Positions 1 to 7,624 of a DNA stretch of 29,176 bases are shown one piece after another. Under the pieces are notes generated by a model. It saw only the letters and a program-made list of their open reading frames with translations. It did not search any database and was not told the origin of the DNA. Each line of letters begins with the position of its first letter. The stretch's first letter is position 1. The stretch covers positions 1 through 29,176 of IMG/VR virus record IMGVR_UViG_3300025282_000171; one strand, 5' to 3'. The position numbers and the translations under genes are program-made. Source of the DNA: a virus.

Positions 1-154
1 GCTTATCACCATAATCGTTGTACCTTCTTTTATTCGCTTCTACAATAGGCTCTGCATCTTGTACAGTATTTATTGTAAACTTATCACCGGCCTCATCTAT
101 GTGTAGATCAGTACGCCTATGCTCAGAATAACCTACAACTGATTTCTTAGACAT
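1..154 (-). CDS. Small phage head-module protein, 3' part cut by window edge
   Basis: Partial gene. An ATG at 154 (minus strand) opens a frame that runs off the left edge, giving 51 visible residues that begin MSKKSVVGYSEHRR and contain the segment VEANKRRYNDYG. From memory this resembles a small conserved protein found downstream of the capsid gene in many podovirus-like phages; its role is not known to me. The start overlaps the end of the preceding 73-aa gene by 8 nt, which supports translational coupling within the head operon. The call rests on the uninterrupted frame, the overlap and the family resemblance, and the true C-terminus lies outside the window. Confidence 0.7.
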   Translation of the reverse strand, partial: MSKKSVVGYSEHRRTDLHIDEAGDKFTINTVQDAEPIVEANKRRYNDYGDK

Positions 155-368
155 ACCCTATATTCCCTACTTTCGGTGCGCCATCAGCAGGATCATTATC
201 AACATATGCCTTCTTTAGCCAGCCTACAGCATCTTGAGGCTCTTTTGCGCTAATGTATTTACCATCTCTACCTTTAGGGGTAGCCGATTTTTCCACAGAT
301 TTTTTACCTTTCACCATTTTATTGGCAACAGATTTAATTTCATTATCTGTATTATCTACATATTTCAT
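147..368 (-). CDS. Small basic hypothetical protein of the head module
   Basis: A 73-aa lysine-rich protein with ATG start at 368, one base from the end of the oxygenase-like gene and overlapping the next gene by 8 nt. The N-terminal half is highly charged (many K, with D/E), and the C-terminal half has a motif DAVGWLKKAYVDNDP. I do not recognise a family. Tight packing on the same strand as the capsid operon supports a real gene. It may be a minor virion or assembly protein, but nothing in the sequence shows this. Confidence 0.65.
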   Translation of the reverse strand: MKYVDNTDNEIKSVANKMVKGKKSVEKSATPKGRDGKYISAKEPQDAVGWLKKAYVDNDPADGAPKVGNIGYV

Positions 369-1085
369 TTATGCTCCGTTCTGACTCAGTACAATTCTGT
401 CAGTTAATGTAAAGTTTCCAGATACACTTACACGTTCCTCGTCTACCCAGAATGGATGAACCATATGATCCAAGGTAGCAGGAAACATGAGTATCAGATT
501 ATTCTCCGGGGTAACATTCCACATACTTACACTGAGTGGACTTATAGACTCCCCGTACTTAAATACTATATGACCAGCATCTTGAACATTAGACTTGGCC
601 TGTTCCTTAAATATCTTCTTTGGAACATCCAGATAGACAACAAAGGAAACAATGCCGTGATGCTGATGTGGCGGATTATGATCGTATCGTCTTTGGTAGT
701 TTATCCACAGGGTATCGAGATTAACTTCTAAATCTTCCTTTCCCGGTGCAAAATTTACACGACCACCATCGTAATGGTAAACCATGAAATCAAACCACTG
801 GAACAGGATTTTCAGGAACTCAGGAAAAACCTCTACGATATACTCGTTACCATAATCATAAGAACCGCCGAAATACATATTACCGGCTAGTTTTTTATTA
901 TAGTCGTGATCCTTATTCCTTATCTTCTTCCCTTCTTTAAGAAGAGACTTCCTTAGTTCCTCAGAAATAAAGTTCTGGTAAATACATGGCCCAAATGGAA
1001 ATATTACCTTCCCGCCGTATTCGTCCTGTATATTAGGACAGTTAGTTTCTAATTCCCGCATAAGGTTGGGGGTGAGTTGCCCCAC
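369..1085 (-). CDS. 2OG-Fe(II) oxygenase-like protein (double-stranded beta-helix fold)
   Basis: A 238-aa protein resembling phage-borne 2-oxoglutarate/Fe(II)-dependent oxygenases. The segment NPPHQHHGIVSFVVYLDVP places an HxH metal motif at about H140/H142. A distal H210 (in DHMVHPF) and an arginine at R218 in ERVSVSGNF fit the third Fe ligand and the 2OG-binding residue. Such enzymes hydroxylate proteins or nucleic acids; the substrate here is unknown. It sits directly downstream of the major capsid gene, so a head-protein substrate is possible (inference). The start is uncertain: GTG at 1085 lies inside a strong hairpin, while ATG at 1061 lies just after it and would give 230 aa. Neither choice removes catalytic residues. 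Confidence 0.75.
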   Translation of the reverse strand: MGQLTPNLMRELETNCPNIQDEYGGKVIFPFGPCIYQNFISEELRKSLLKEGKKIRNKDHDYNKKLAGNMYFGGSYDYGNEYIVEVFPEFLKILFQWFDFMVYHYDGGRVNFAPGKEDLEVNLDTLWINYQRRYDHNPPHQHHGIVSFVVYLDVPKKIFKEQAKSNVQDAGHIVFKYGESISPLSVSMWNVTPENNLILMFPATLDHMVHPFWVDEERVSVSGNFTLTDRIVLSQNGA

Positions 1086-1089
1086 CCCC
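1068..1089 (-). promoter_or_regulatory. Hairpin just downstream of the capsid gene
   Basis: A perfect 7-bp stem (GGGGGTG / CACCCCC) with an 8-nt loop lies 11 nt after the capsid stop codon in the minus-strand transcript. Neither side is followed by a T-run, so it is not a classic Rho-independent terminator. It could protect the 3' end of the capsid mRNA or reduce expression of the downstream oxygenase gene by hiding its GTG start. That role is inference. Confidence 0.5.
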
Positions 1090-1099
1090 AGATACTTAC

Positions 1100-2068
1100 T
1101 TACTCTTTGCAGTCTGCAAGAATACCACTTGACTTCTCGTTCTTGGAAATCAAGCCATACTCAGCAAGCAACAACTGCTTATGAGCATCACCAGTTTTCG
1201 CAAGTTCGACAGTCTGGAAAGGTCTAAGCCAACCAATGGCCCAGAAGTCCATGTCCAGAAAGAAGACGTGCTCAGTCGAGTTCATATTTCGATCACTCAC
1301 GATTTTAAACGTGCCGAAATCGGAAACATAAACGTCAACTGCGGCTACGACATGGGCAGGTGCATCACCCTTAGTTTCAGTTCTAAGAGATGATACAGAC
1401 TGCGCCAAGTCAGAAATAGCCTGTTTGATTGCGGGTGGACACAAGATAAGATCAGGGTTACCACCAGCTTCGTAGGCATCTTTGATGACATTCTTAATGC
1501 CAGCTTCCGTAATAGAAGCAGTAGCAGTAGATTCTGTCATCGCAGTCGTGCCTGTTGCACCAGCAGCCGGTGAACCCGATGTCGGATTCATCGACACATA
1601 GTTGGTAGCAAGCCACGCAGGAACACCAGCAGTTGCACGGGCAGCAGTTGAGCTACCAGCACTTCTTACGATGTTCTGAAGTAACATGGATTCCATGTCT
1701 CTTTTCATGCGCTTGCCATTTTTAGCCAACTGGTAAGCCTGATGTTTGCCGTGTCCGGCGTAGTTTACAGCGTCGTCTGTTCCTGAAGTTTGATTCACGT
1801 ACTGACTTATCTGCGCGTAATTTCCAAGTCGCGTTGGAAGTACCCGTGCGGTGGCAGCAATGCTGTCGTCGCCTTCTATCTTTCTATTAGCTGCACCAGC
1901 AGTAATAGTATCAGTCTGCCATTCAAAGAAAGTATTATCAACACTTGTCTTCGCACATCCTGACATGAAGGGGGTATCCAAGGGCGCGATATTATATATC
2001 ACGTCAGATAAATCCTCGCGAATCGCTACGGAACTATACGTCAGTGACGTATTTGTAGCAATTGCCAT
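1100..2068 (-). CDS. Major capsid protein (DUF5309 / SU10-like)
   Basis: A 322-aa protein recognised as the DUF5309/SU10-type major capsid protein of tailed phages, which builds the icosahedral head shell (HK97 fold). Family-typical features are the N-terminal MAIATNTSLTYSSVAIREDL region, the PLDTPFMSGCAKT segment near residues 29-41, and FFEWQTD. The C-terminal third has the pattern SDFGTFKIVSDRNM, then FLDMDFWAIGWLRPF, then LLLAEYGL, typical of the family. A Gly/Ala/Thr/Ser-rich stretch near residues 130-180 probably forms a loop. A good ribosome site (GGAGAT, 8 nt before ATG) precedes it, as expected for a highly expressed gene. It follows the scaffold gene directly. Confidence 0.93.
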   Translation of the reverse strand: MAIATNTSLTYSSVAIREDLSDVIYNIAPLDTPFMSGCAKTSVDNTFFEWQTDTITAGAANRKIEGDDSIAATARVLPTRLGNYAQISQYVNQTSGTDDAVNYAGHGKHQAYQLAKNGKRMKRDMESMLLQNIVRSAGSSTAARATAGVPAWLATNYVSMNPTSGSPAAGATGTTAMTESTATASITEAGIKNVIKDAYEAGGNPDLILCPPAIKQAISDLAQSVSSLRTETKGDAPAHVVAAVDVYVSDFGTFKIVSDRNMNSTEHVFFLDMDFWAIGWLRPFQTVELAKTGDAHKQLLLAEYGLISKNEKSSGILADCKE

Positions 2069-2083
2069 TTATTTATCTCCTTA

Positions 2084-3142
2084 TTAAGAATTAAACATAT
2101 CTTCCAAAATAGAAGCCGCATCATCGACATGGCCACTACTTCGTAGACGTTTCATTTTCGCAGCTTGTTTTGACTTGGTAGCCTCTTTCTTGCCCGTACC
2201 CTTGCCTGATCGAACAACACGTGGAGCTTTTTTAACCTTTTTAGATTTTACGTCTGCGTTCTGCAAAGCATCATATTTCAATGCTTTTGAAAGAACGACT
2301 AAAGATCTATGGTCAACTAAGCTGTTAATTTCATCCGCTAAAAAGCCCTGATTAATTGCGTAATCTCTAAGATCTTTGGCTAATCGTTTCTGCTCGGCGG
2401 GATCTCCCCACTCTGGCATCTTTTCGAGTAACCTCCCATGCTCTTCTTGCAGCATGTGATCTCGTTCTTGCTTTTGTTCGGATACGAGTTTATGTTGTTC
2501 CACCTGCATCTTGTGCTGATTAGCCCGCACGTTCTCTTGTATCTCGCGATACTCATCACGCTTGGTAATGTACTCGATTGGGTCTTGCTCTTTTAGAGCA
2601 GGCCAATCTATATCACTGTACTGTTGCAAACCAGCCATCGAGTTTTGAATTGTTTGGCTTACTGCCTCAACATACTGTTGACGCTCCTGTTGCATTGCGG
2701 CGAATTCGGATTGATATTGAACCTCAGCGGCTTCAATATTCCGTCTCTCCTCTGCTAACTCTTGCGTCTTCCTGGTGTAGTCTGAATGTCTGGAGTAACC
2801 TCTGATTAGCTCCTCTTCAGTAACCTCTGTGTCCTCTCCGTTTACCTTTACAGTATATAGGATCGTTTCTTCGGGCTCTTCAGTCGTCTCGTAATCGTCG
2901 GTTTCCTCAAACTCATCATCATCACCGCCTTCTTCGCCTTCTTCAGACTCGTCCGGCTCCTCTTCAAATGATTTGTCTTGAGCTTTCTCTGTAGACTCTT
3001 CTTCTGTAGGTTGTGCTTCATCAGTTTCCGGGGTTTCCGTTTCCGGTTCCGTCATCTTGAGTAATGCTTCTTGTGCCTCCCATAAACTACCGGGTTGCGT
3101 ACTTTCTACTGCTTGCGGGGCTTCTTGTCGCTTGTCCGCCAT
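2084..3142 (-). CDS. Capsid scaffolding-like protein
   Basis: A 352-aa, highly charged protein directly upstream of the capsid gene, the standard position for a scaffold. Residues about 40-95 are extremely acidic (runs of D/E), followed by a segment LYTVKVNGEDTEVTEEEL and a long Gln/Glu-rich predicted coiled coil (about 125-235). The C-terminal 70 residues are Lys/Arg-rich, as expected for the coat-binding end of P22-type scaffolds. The call rests on composition and position, not on a catalytic motif. The ribosome site AGAGGA precedes the ATG at 3142. Confidence 0.8.
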   Translation of the reverse strand: MADKRQEAPQAVESTQPGSLWEAQEALLKMTEPETETPETDEAQPTEEESTEKAQDKSFEEEPDESEEGEEGGDDDEFEETDDYETTEEPEETILYTVKVNGEDTEVTEEELIRGYSRHSDYTRKTQELAEERRNIEAAEVQYQSEFAAMQQERQQYVEAVSQTIQNSMAGLQQYSDIDWPALKEQDPIEYITKRDEYREIQENVRANQHKMQVEQHKLVSEQKQERDHMLQEEHGRLLEKMPEWGDPAEQKRLAKDLRDYAINQGFLADEINSLVDHRSLVVLSKALKYDALQNADVKSKKVKKAPRVVRSGKGTGKKEATKSKQAAKMKRLRSSGHVDDAASILEDMFNS

Positions 3143-3156
3143 AATTAAATCCTCTT

Positions 3157-3405
3157 TCAGATGAATGGGTGTTGCTTGTCGAGAATCTTGTTCATGTGTC
3201 CTGTTTCTATAATGGACGTTACATGGCCATGAATCTTGTCAAGCAGTCGCATTGCAAGCCAGATTGATTCCCTAGCTTCCAAATCTGTTGAACCACTGTG
3301 TTCCCAGCGGCCCATTAAATCTTCTCTTAGTACATCAAATGCTTCTTGAAACAACGGGTTATCAAGCAGGGCTTTTGCCCTGTGTTCCCTTAATTCGTTA
3401 TCCAT
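3157..3405 (-). CDS. Small conserved phage protein between portal and scaffold
   Basis: An 82-aa mostly helical protein with the pattern REHRAKALLDNPLFQEAFD near the N-terminus, a conserved-looking REDLMGRWEHSGSTD, and ARESIWLAMRLLDK. From memory this type of small protein is common between portal and scaffold genes in podovirus-like phages and is usually left as hypothetical. The start is ATG at 3405, three bases after the preceding gene ends. It is probably an assembly or head protein, on position only. Confidence 0.75.
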   Translation of the reverse strand: MDNELREHRAKALLDNPLFQEAFDVLREDLMGRWEHSGSTDLEARESIWLAMRLLDKIHGHVTSIIETGHMNKILDKQHPFI

Positions 3406-3408
3406 ATT

Positions 3409-3615
3409 TTATGTATACAATCTCCTTCTACCCGGCTTTTTTGTTTTTGTGCGTCTAGATTTTGTCTTACTTCCAGAAAGGACAGACGCAACCTCTTTTA
3501 ATGTGGCGGCATCCCCATTAGTGTCTTTATACTTACCCTTTCCGGCCGCCTGACGCGCCATCCTGGCCTTAAACCTCTCCCTAGACTCTCCGGGGTATTG
3601 TGAATATTTTGGCAT
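3409..3615 (-). CDS. Very basic small hypothetical protein
   Basis: A 68-aa protein rich in Lys and Arg, especially the C-terminal KSRRTKTKKPGRRRLYT. Its start codon overlaps the portal stop codon as TAATG, so translation is probably coupled to portal. I recognise no domain. The strong positive charge suggests nucleic-acid or capsid-interior contact, but this is inference. Confidence 0.65.
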   Translation of the reverse strand: MPKYSQYPGESRERFKARMARQAAGKGKYKDTNGDAATLKEVASVLSGSKTKSRRTKTKKPGRRRLYT

Positions 3616-5657
3616 TATGTCGCTCCTATAGCTACCGCACGTTTCTGATCGCGCTCAAGTTTTAGCTCTGCTACTTTCAACTGAGCGTCAACCGCGTTTT
3701 TCTGATAATCCTGCTGTATCTTCTGCCTTTTAACCTCTACGTCTGCCGCTTTTATCTCAAGCTCTTTGCGCTTTATCTCCAACTCCATCTGCTCCATCTG
3801 TTGCTTAGCCATAGCAGCTTGGTCTTGCTCTTCTGGTTTAGGTGGCGTTTTTGATGGGTCTGTAAGAAAATCATCAACATTCTGAAACCCCATAGCCTTT
3901 ACAAGAGCGGCGCCGAGGTTGTACATGTTCTGCTCATTAACAATAGGCAGACCGCCTTTCAGAGCCTCCCCAGCGAACTGGAGCATTTGGCTAAGGTGCA
4001 TCATCTGCTGATCTTTGCTGCCGCTACCTAAAGCCACAGACACAGTGCAATCATACTTATCCCGCCATACATCAGGACGTACCGGAACCCACTCATTACG
4101 CAACATAACAACTCTTTTCTTGTCTTGGTTTTTGTGCAATAACTCATATATAGTAGTCATTAAATCTTTGACGCCAGTCTCTGCAAAGTTTCTGGCTATC
4201 AGTTCTACCCGGCTCTGTGCAGCCCCCATAACAGCGTTAACCGCTGTTGCTGTGGTATGGCTGGTCAGGGCGTTCTCGTTCATTCCCTGAGACATACGCG
4301 ACACACCAGCTCTAGATTCGCGCACCCCATCCAGATACTCAAGCATCTGAAACGTGTAAGGCTCCAGCGCGGGGGTGGCCAGGGGGGTAATTGCGTTGGG
4401 TGTTTTTACGCGCACTACGCCACCCGGGCGTTGTGTGAGCAAATCGTCTAAGTTAGCCTGTCCCTCCAGCACCGCGTACCGACCAAAGTTCTGGTTGTAC
4501 ATGTTGTCCATGAGGTTACGCATCAGCGTGCTACGCATCAACTGAAGATCCATCACTAGATCGGCTATGGACAAGCCAAAGAACTTGTGTGGAATCTTTA
4601 TGGGTGTTATGGAAACAAACGGTATAGAATCTATCTCATCGTTAGCAAGAACATAATCACCTACAGTACAAACTTTTCTAAGCTCAGTAATTCCGTCTCC
4701 ATCGTAGTCTGTCAGAAGGAAAGATTCGTTCAGCCAATAAGTTCTAAGGGCTTCTTCTCTTTCTGTTTCTCCGAAAGAAAATCCAGAGCTGATATCAAAA
4801 TCAAACCTTGCTTCACGCTCGTTGCTAAAGGCGTCGTCTTCTCCACCACCTAAATCTTGTACATCAAATTTCTCGTCCGGGTACATTTCTCTGAGCTCGG
4901 ACAGGGTTTTTCGGACTCTGTGGCAGACAAACCTAGCCTCCTGTATACTCTTGGCTTCTCTCGAAATAAGAAATTCAGACGGCGGCACGTTTTCTATTTT
5001 TATTTTTCCGGTGTGCTCTTTTCGTTTTATGACAACATCGTTAAGAACCTCACCAACAGCAGCCATGGGCGCGGCGGGCGCAGCAGCAGCAGCAGGCAGC
5101 GGCGGGATCTCCTCAGCCTCCTCAGCCTCATACTCTGTATCGGTGTACTCAGTATGCTCTATAACCTCCACAGACGGGTCAGACAGCAGAGCCTCGAATT
5201 CCATAGCCGTAAGACCGTGGTACTCCTCTCGCTCCTCGTTGCTGTACTCATCCCACCATACTTTTACGATACCATTTTTTGACAGAAGCGCGTCGGTAAA
5301 CCAGGAATAGAGGATCTCCCAGCCCGGATTGTCTTTTGTAAAAACGTAGTTAACATAATCCGTGGCCTGTTCAGACATAGCCACGTCTTCCGGGCCATGT
5401 GGGGAAAATTTAACCATCTGATCACCAGAGGCAAACACGCGCATAAGGGCGGGTTTTATCCACTCAATCGTGTCCTGCACGGTAGTATCAACATACTGAC
5501 TGCGGCCCTCTACCTCGTTGCCAAACGGTAGCCCATAGTAATATTCCATGGCCTTTTCGCGCTGAGAAGATATGGTATCACCCATATAGCCCAGAGAGTC
5601 GGTAATTTCATCCCGTATCCTTCCTACCAGTTCTTCTTCTGTAATTTTTTCAGCCAT
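3615..5657 (-). CDS. Portal protein (P22-like)
   Basis: A 680-aa portal protein, which forms the dodecameric ring through which DNA enters and leaves the head. It has the P22-portal layout: N-terminal helical region with AMEYYYGLPFGNEVEGRSQY (about 36-55), DTIEWIKPALMRVFASGD (about 62-79), a wing region, the stem-like LRTYWLNESFLLTDYDGDG, and FFGLSIADLVMDLQ followed by LMDNMYNQNFGRYAV. The C-terminus (about 615-675) is a Gln/Lys/Glu coiled coil, likely the barrel. An unusual Pro/Ala-rich insertion sits at residues 184-200. The start overlaps the terminase stop as TAATG, and the end overlaps the next gene in the same way. Confidence 0.92.
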   Translation of the reverse strand: MAEKITEEELVGRIRDEITDSLGYMGDTISSQREKAMEYYYGLPFGNEVEGRSQYVDTTVQDTIEWIKPALMRVFASGDQMVKFSPHGPEDVAMSEQATDYVNYVFTKDNPGWEILYSWFTDALLSKNGIVKVWWDEYSNEEREEYHGLTAMEFEALLSDPSVEVIEHTEYTDTEYEAEEAEEIPPLPAAAAAPAAPMAAVGEVLNDVVIKRKEHTGKIKIENVPPSEFLISREAKSIQEARFVCHRVRKTLSELREMYPDEKFDVQDLGGGEDDAFSNEREARFDFDISSGFSFGETEREEALRTYWLNESFLLTDYDGDGITELRKVCTVGDYVLANDEIDSIPFVSITPIKIPHKFFGLSIADLVMDLQLMRSTLMRNLMDNMYNQNFGRYAVLEGQANLDDLLTQRPGGVVRVKTPNAITPLATPALEPYTFQMLEYLDGVRESRAGVSRMSQGMNENALTSHTTATAVNAVMGAAQSRVELIARNFAETGVKDLMTTIYELLHKNQDKKRVVMLRNEWVPVRPDVWRDKYDCTVSVALGSGSKDQQMMHLSQMLQFAGEALKGGLPIVNEQNMYNLGAALVKAMGFQNVDDFLTDPSKTPPKPEEQDQAAMAKQQMEQMELEIKRKELEIKAADVEVKRQKIQQDYQKNAVDAQLKVAELKLERDQKRAVAIGAT

Positions 5658-7153
5658 TAAACAATTCCATAATTTTTGTATTCAAGGTCTTGTGTCCATT
5701 CTGGATCGTGTCCAGGCACAGCAAACCTGAGCGTTAGTGCGGCGTATCGTGTAGCCGCCATTAGGTCGTCGCGAATGGGAACGATCTTCCCCTCTTTGCG
5801 GTGGTACATCCTAAATTCCTCCCACCAATCCCCCAGTGTTGCAAACACCTTGAACCGGTCGGACTCCATTCTTTGCAGCAACGCCATAATACCCTCCTCA
5901 ACAGAGTTGCCACCTTTCTTCTGACCAAGCGCGGGAGGGTTCTCAAAATGAAACGGTAGAAAATTACACCCTAGGCTACGATACTGCTCAGCCAGCCCGG
6001 GGTTGCCCATGCTGTCCCTGCGGTTGCCATCATGTGGCCACGAAATAGGGATGTATTGGGGGCGTGTTTTAATTGCCGCAGCATGTACAGCTGGTGACGC
6101 TTTGGACTGCCTGTAGCAGTCATACACGTACACCACGTCCTCATCTTTGTCCCAAGCCATCCATACGCAGGCTGTGGGGTGGTCAAATCCAAAGTCAATC
6201 CCGCAGATACGGGGCCAATGGTCCTCAAGCGCAACGGGATCTGTTATCAGCTTTTCCTCCATCACCGGAAAAACCAGACCACTGCCGATCGATGGGCGCC
6301 CGTAGCGACGCATCTCGCGCTCGTGCGGGCTGTAGCTGCTCAGTATCTGCTCCATAATGGATTCATGCAGATGACCGCGCTGGCCACGCATAGACATTAC
6401 GGATTGTGAAGCATCGTCCCAGGTGGCGTTCACCAGAGCCTGACCGGGCTTTATGCTGTTAATAAACGAGGCTACGGTTTCAGTCATCCCCCGCTCTGGG
6501 GTAAACGTCATGTAAACCATGCCACGGCGATCGAGGGTTCGAGTAACAGCCTGAGAGTATATGTCCCTGCTTGGCTCCTCGTCCAGCCACACGCAATCAA
6601 CACTGCGGCCCTGCCACTTTTCCACACCCATCTCGTAGGCTTTAAAGAATAAAGAAGAGTTCCCGCCGCTAACGTGCCTGATTAGGGCGACCGATTTGGC
6701 GTTAGGAACACCGGGCTTGCGTTCGGTTTTTATTATTAGATTTTTTGGTATAGCACCAGAACCAAAGGCGTCCGGGTCGTCGGGGGAACCCAATAACTCA
6801 TGTTGTACAATATCACGGGTGGTTTCGTTAGAAACCCCTCCTGCCCACGCAACTATAGGCTGCCTGTATCTACGCCCATTCCACCAATCTGGGTACAACC
6901 CAGTAACATGGTAGGACATCTCCGCTGCGCCGCAGTAGGATTTTCCAATTCTGTTTGCCGCCATCAGCAACCGCTGGTTGGCGTCTACACCTGTTTCGTG
7001 AAACCTTTTCTGGTACGGGTAAGGATCGTAGAAATCGAGCTTGTTATATCGCTCGCGTTGACGTAGTTCTCTAGCGACCTCTACCGCTTGCTCTAGTTCG
7101 CTTCGCGTGGCCAATGGCCGCCGCTTGACGCTCGGCACCGGCTCTACTTGCAT
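5657..7153 (-). CDS. Terminase large subunit
   Basis: A 498-aa packaging motor ATPase and nuclease. A Walker A-type motif MAANRIGKS is at residues 64-72, and a Walker B VDCVWLDEEP ends with D191/E192. A coupling motif MTFTPE follows near 215-220. The C-terminal RNase H-like nuclease has GIDFGFDHPTACVW (first acidic residues) and a late DDLMAATRYAAL with the last catalytic aspartates. This is the T4/P22-type arrangement and suggests headful or cos packaging, which the sequence does not decide. The start is ATG at 7153 with AAGGA upstream; the stop overlaps the portal start. Confidence 0.93.
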   Translation of the reverse strand: MQVEPVPSVKRRPLATRSELEQAVEVARELRQRERYNKLDFYDPYPYQKRFHETGVDANQRLLMAANRIGKSYCGAAEMSYHVTGLYPDWWNGRRYRQPIVAWAGGVSNETTRDIVQHELLGSPDDPDAFGSGAIPKNLIIKTERKPGVPNAKSVALIRHVSGGNSSLFFKAYEMGVEKWQGRSVDCVWLDEEPSRDIYSQAVTRTLDRRGMVYMTFTPERGMTETVASFINSIKPGQALVNATWDDASQSVMSMRGQRGHLHESIMEQILSSYSPHEREMRRYGRPSIGSGLVFPVMEEKLITDPVALEDHWPRICGIDFGFDHPTACVWMAWDKDEDVVYVYDCYRQSKASPAVHAAAIKTRPQYIPISWPHDGNRRDSMGNPGLAEQYRSLGCNFLPFHFENPPALGQKKGGNSVEEGIMALLQRMESDRFKVFATLGDWWEEFRMYHRKEGKIVPIRDDLMAATRYAALTLRFAVPGHDPEWTQDLEYKNYGIV

Positions 7154-7222
7154 AGCATTTTCCTTTTGTCCCCCATTTGTATCCTTTCTTTCCCGTGGGT
7201 AGTGTGCATCTTTTTATAGGCA

Positions 7223-7624
7223 TCAGTTCACCATGTCAGGTACCACGGTAGGGGTGGATGTACCCATTAGAGCTTCTAGCTCCCTCTGTAGCTCATCGGT
7301 GGAGGCTTGCTCTACGTGGGATATCTCCTGCTGTATTTTTTCTGTTGGTTTCAGCCCAGCCCTGTCCAGCACATCTTTAACAGCTCCCAGACGCACTGAT
7401 TCGCTCTCAGCGCTCTGCGCTAGGCTCTGCAACTGTGCTATAGCTCCGGGTACGCAATCCTGCAACATGCGCTTCTGACGCTGCTCGATCTCTCCTGCGA
7501 ACTTGTTTTTAAGCTCGTAGCCCCGCTGTTTAGGCGAGGAGTAACCAGCGGTAGCCGCAGCTTTGGCTGCACTACCGGTTAGGCAATACTGTTCGATGAA
7601 GGTTTCTTGCATTTCTGTTCGCAT
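7223..7624 (-). CDS. Terminase small subunit
   Basis: A 133-aa protein with the N-terminal helix-turn-helix typical of small terminases: FIEQYCLTGSAAKAAATAGY, then SSPKQRGYELKNKF. It recognises phage DNA for packaging and hands it to TerL. The middle has SESVRLGAVKDVLDRAGLKP, a segment common in Terminase_2-type proteins. It overlaps the 686-aa gene by one base (TAATG) and lies directly upstream of TerL. Confidence 0.88.
   Translation of the reverse strand: MRTEMQETFIEQYCLTGSAAKAAATAGYSSPKQRGYELKNKFAGEIEQRQKRMLQDCVPGAIAQLQSLAQSAESESVRLGAVKDVLDRAGLKPTEKIQQEISHVEQASTDELQRELEALMGTSTPTVVPDMVN

Noticed and set aside
4822-5310. 162-aa frame opposite the portal gene
   Set aside because: Shadow of the portal coding sequence; Ser/Ala-rich composition mirrors the reverse complement of the Glu/Ala-rich portal segment.
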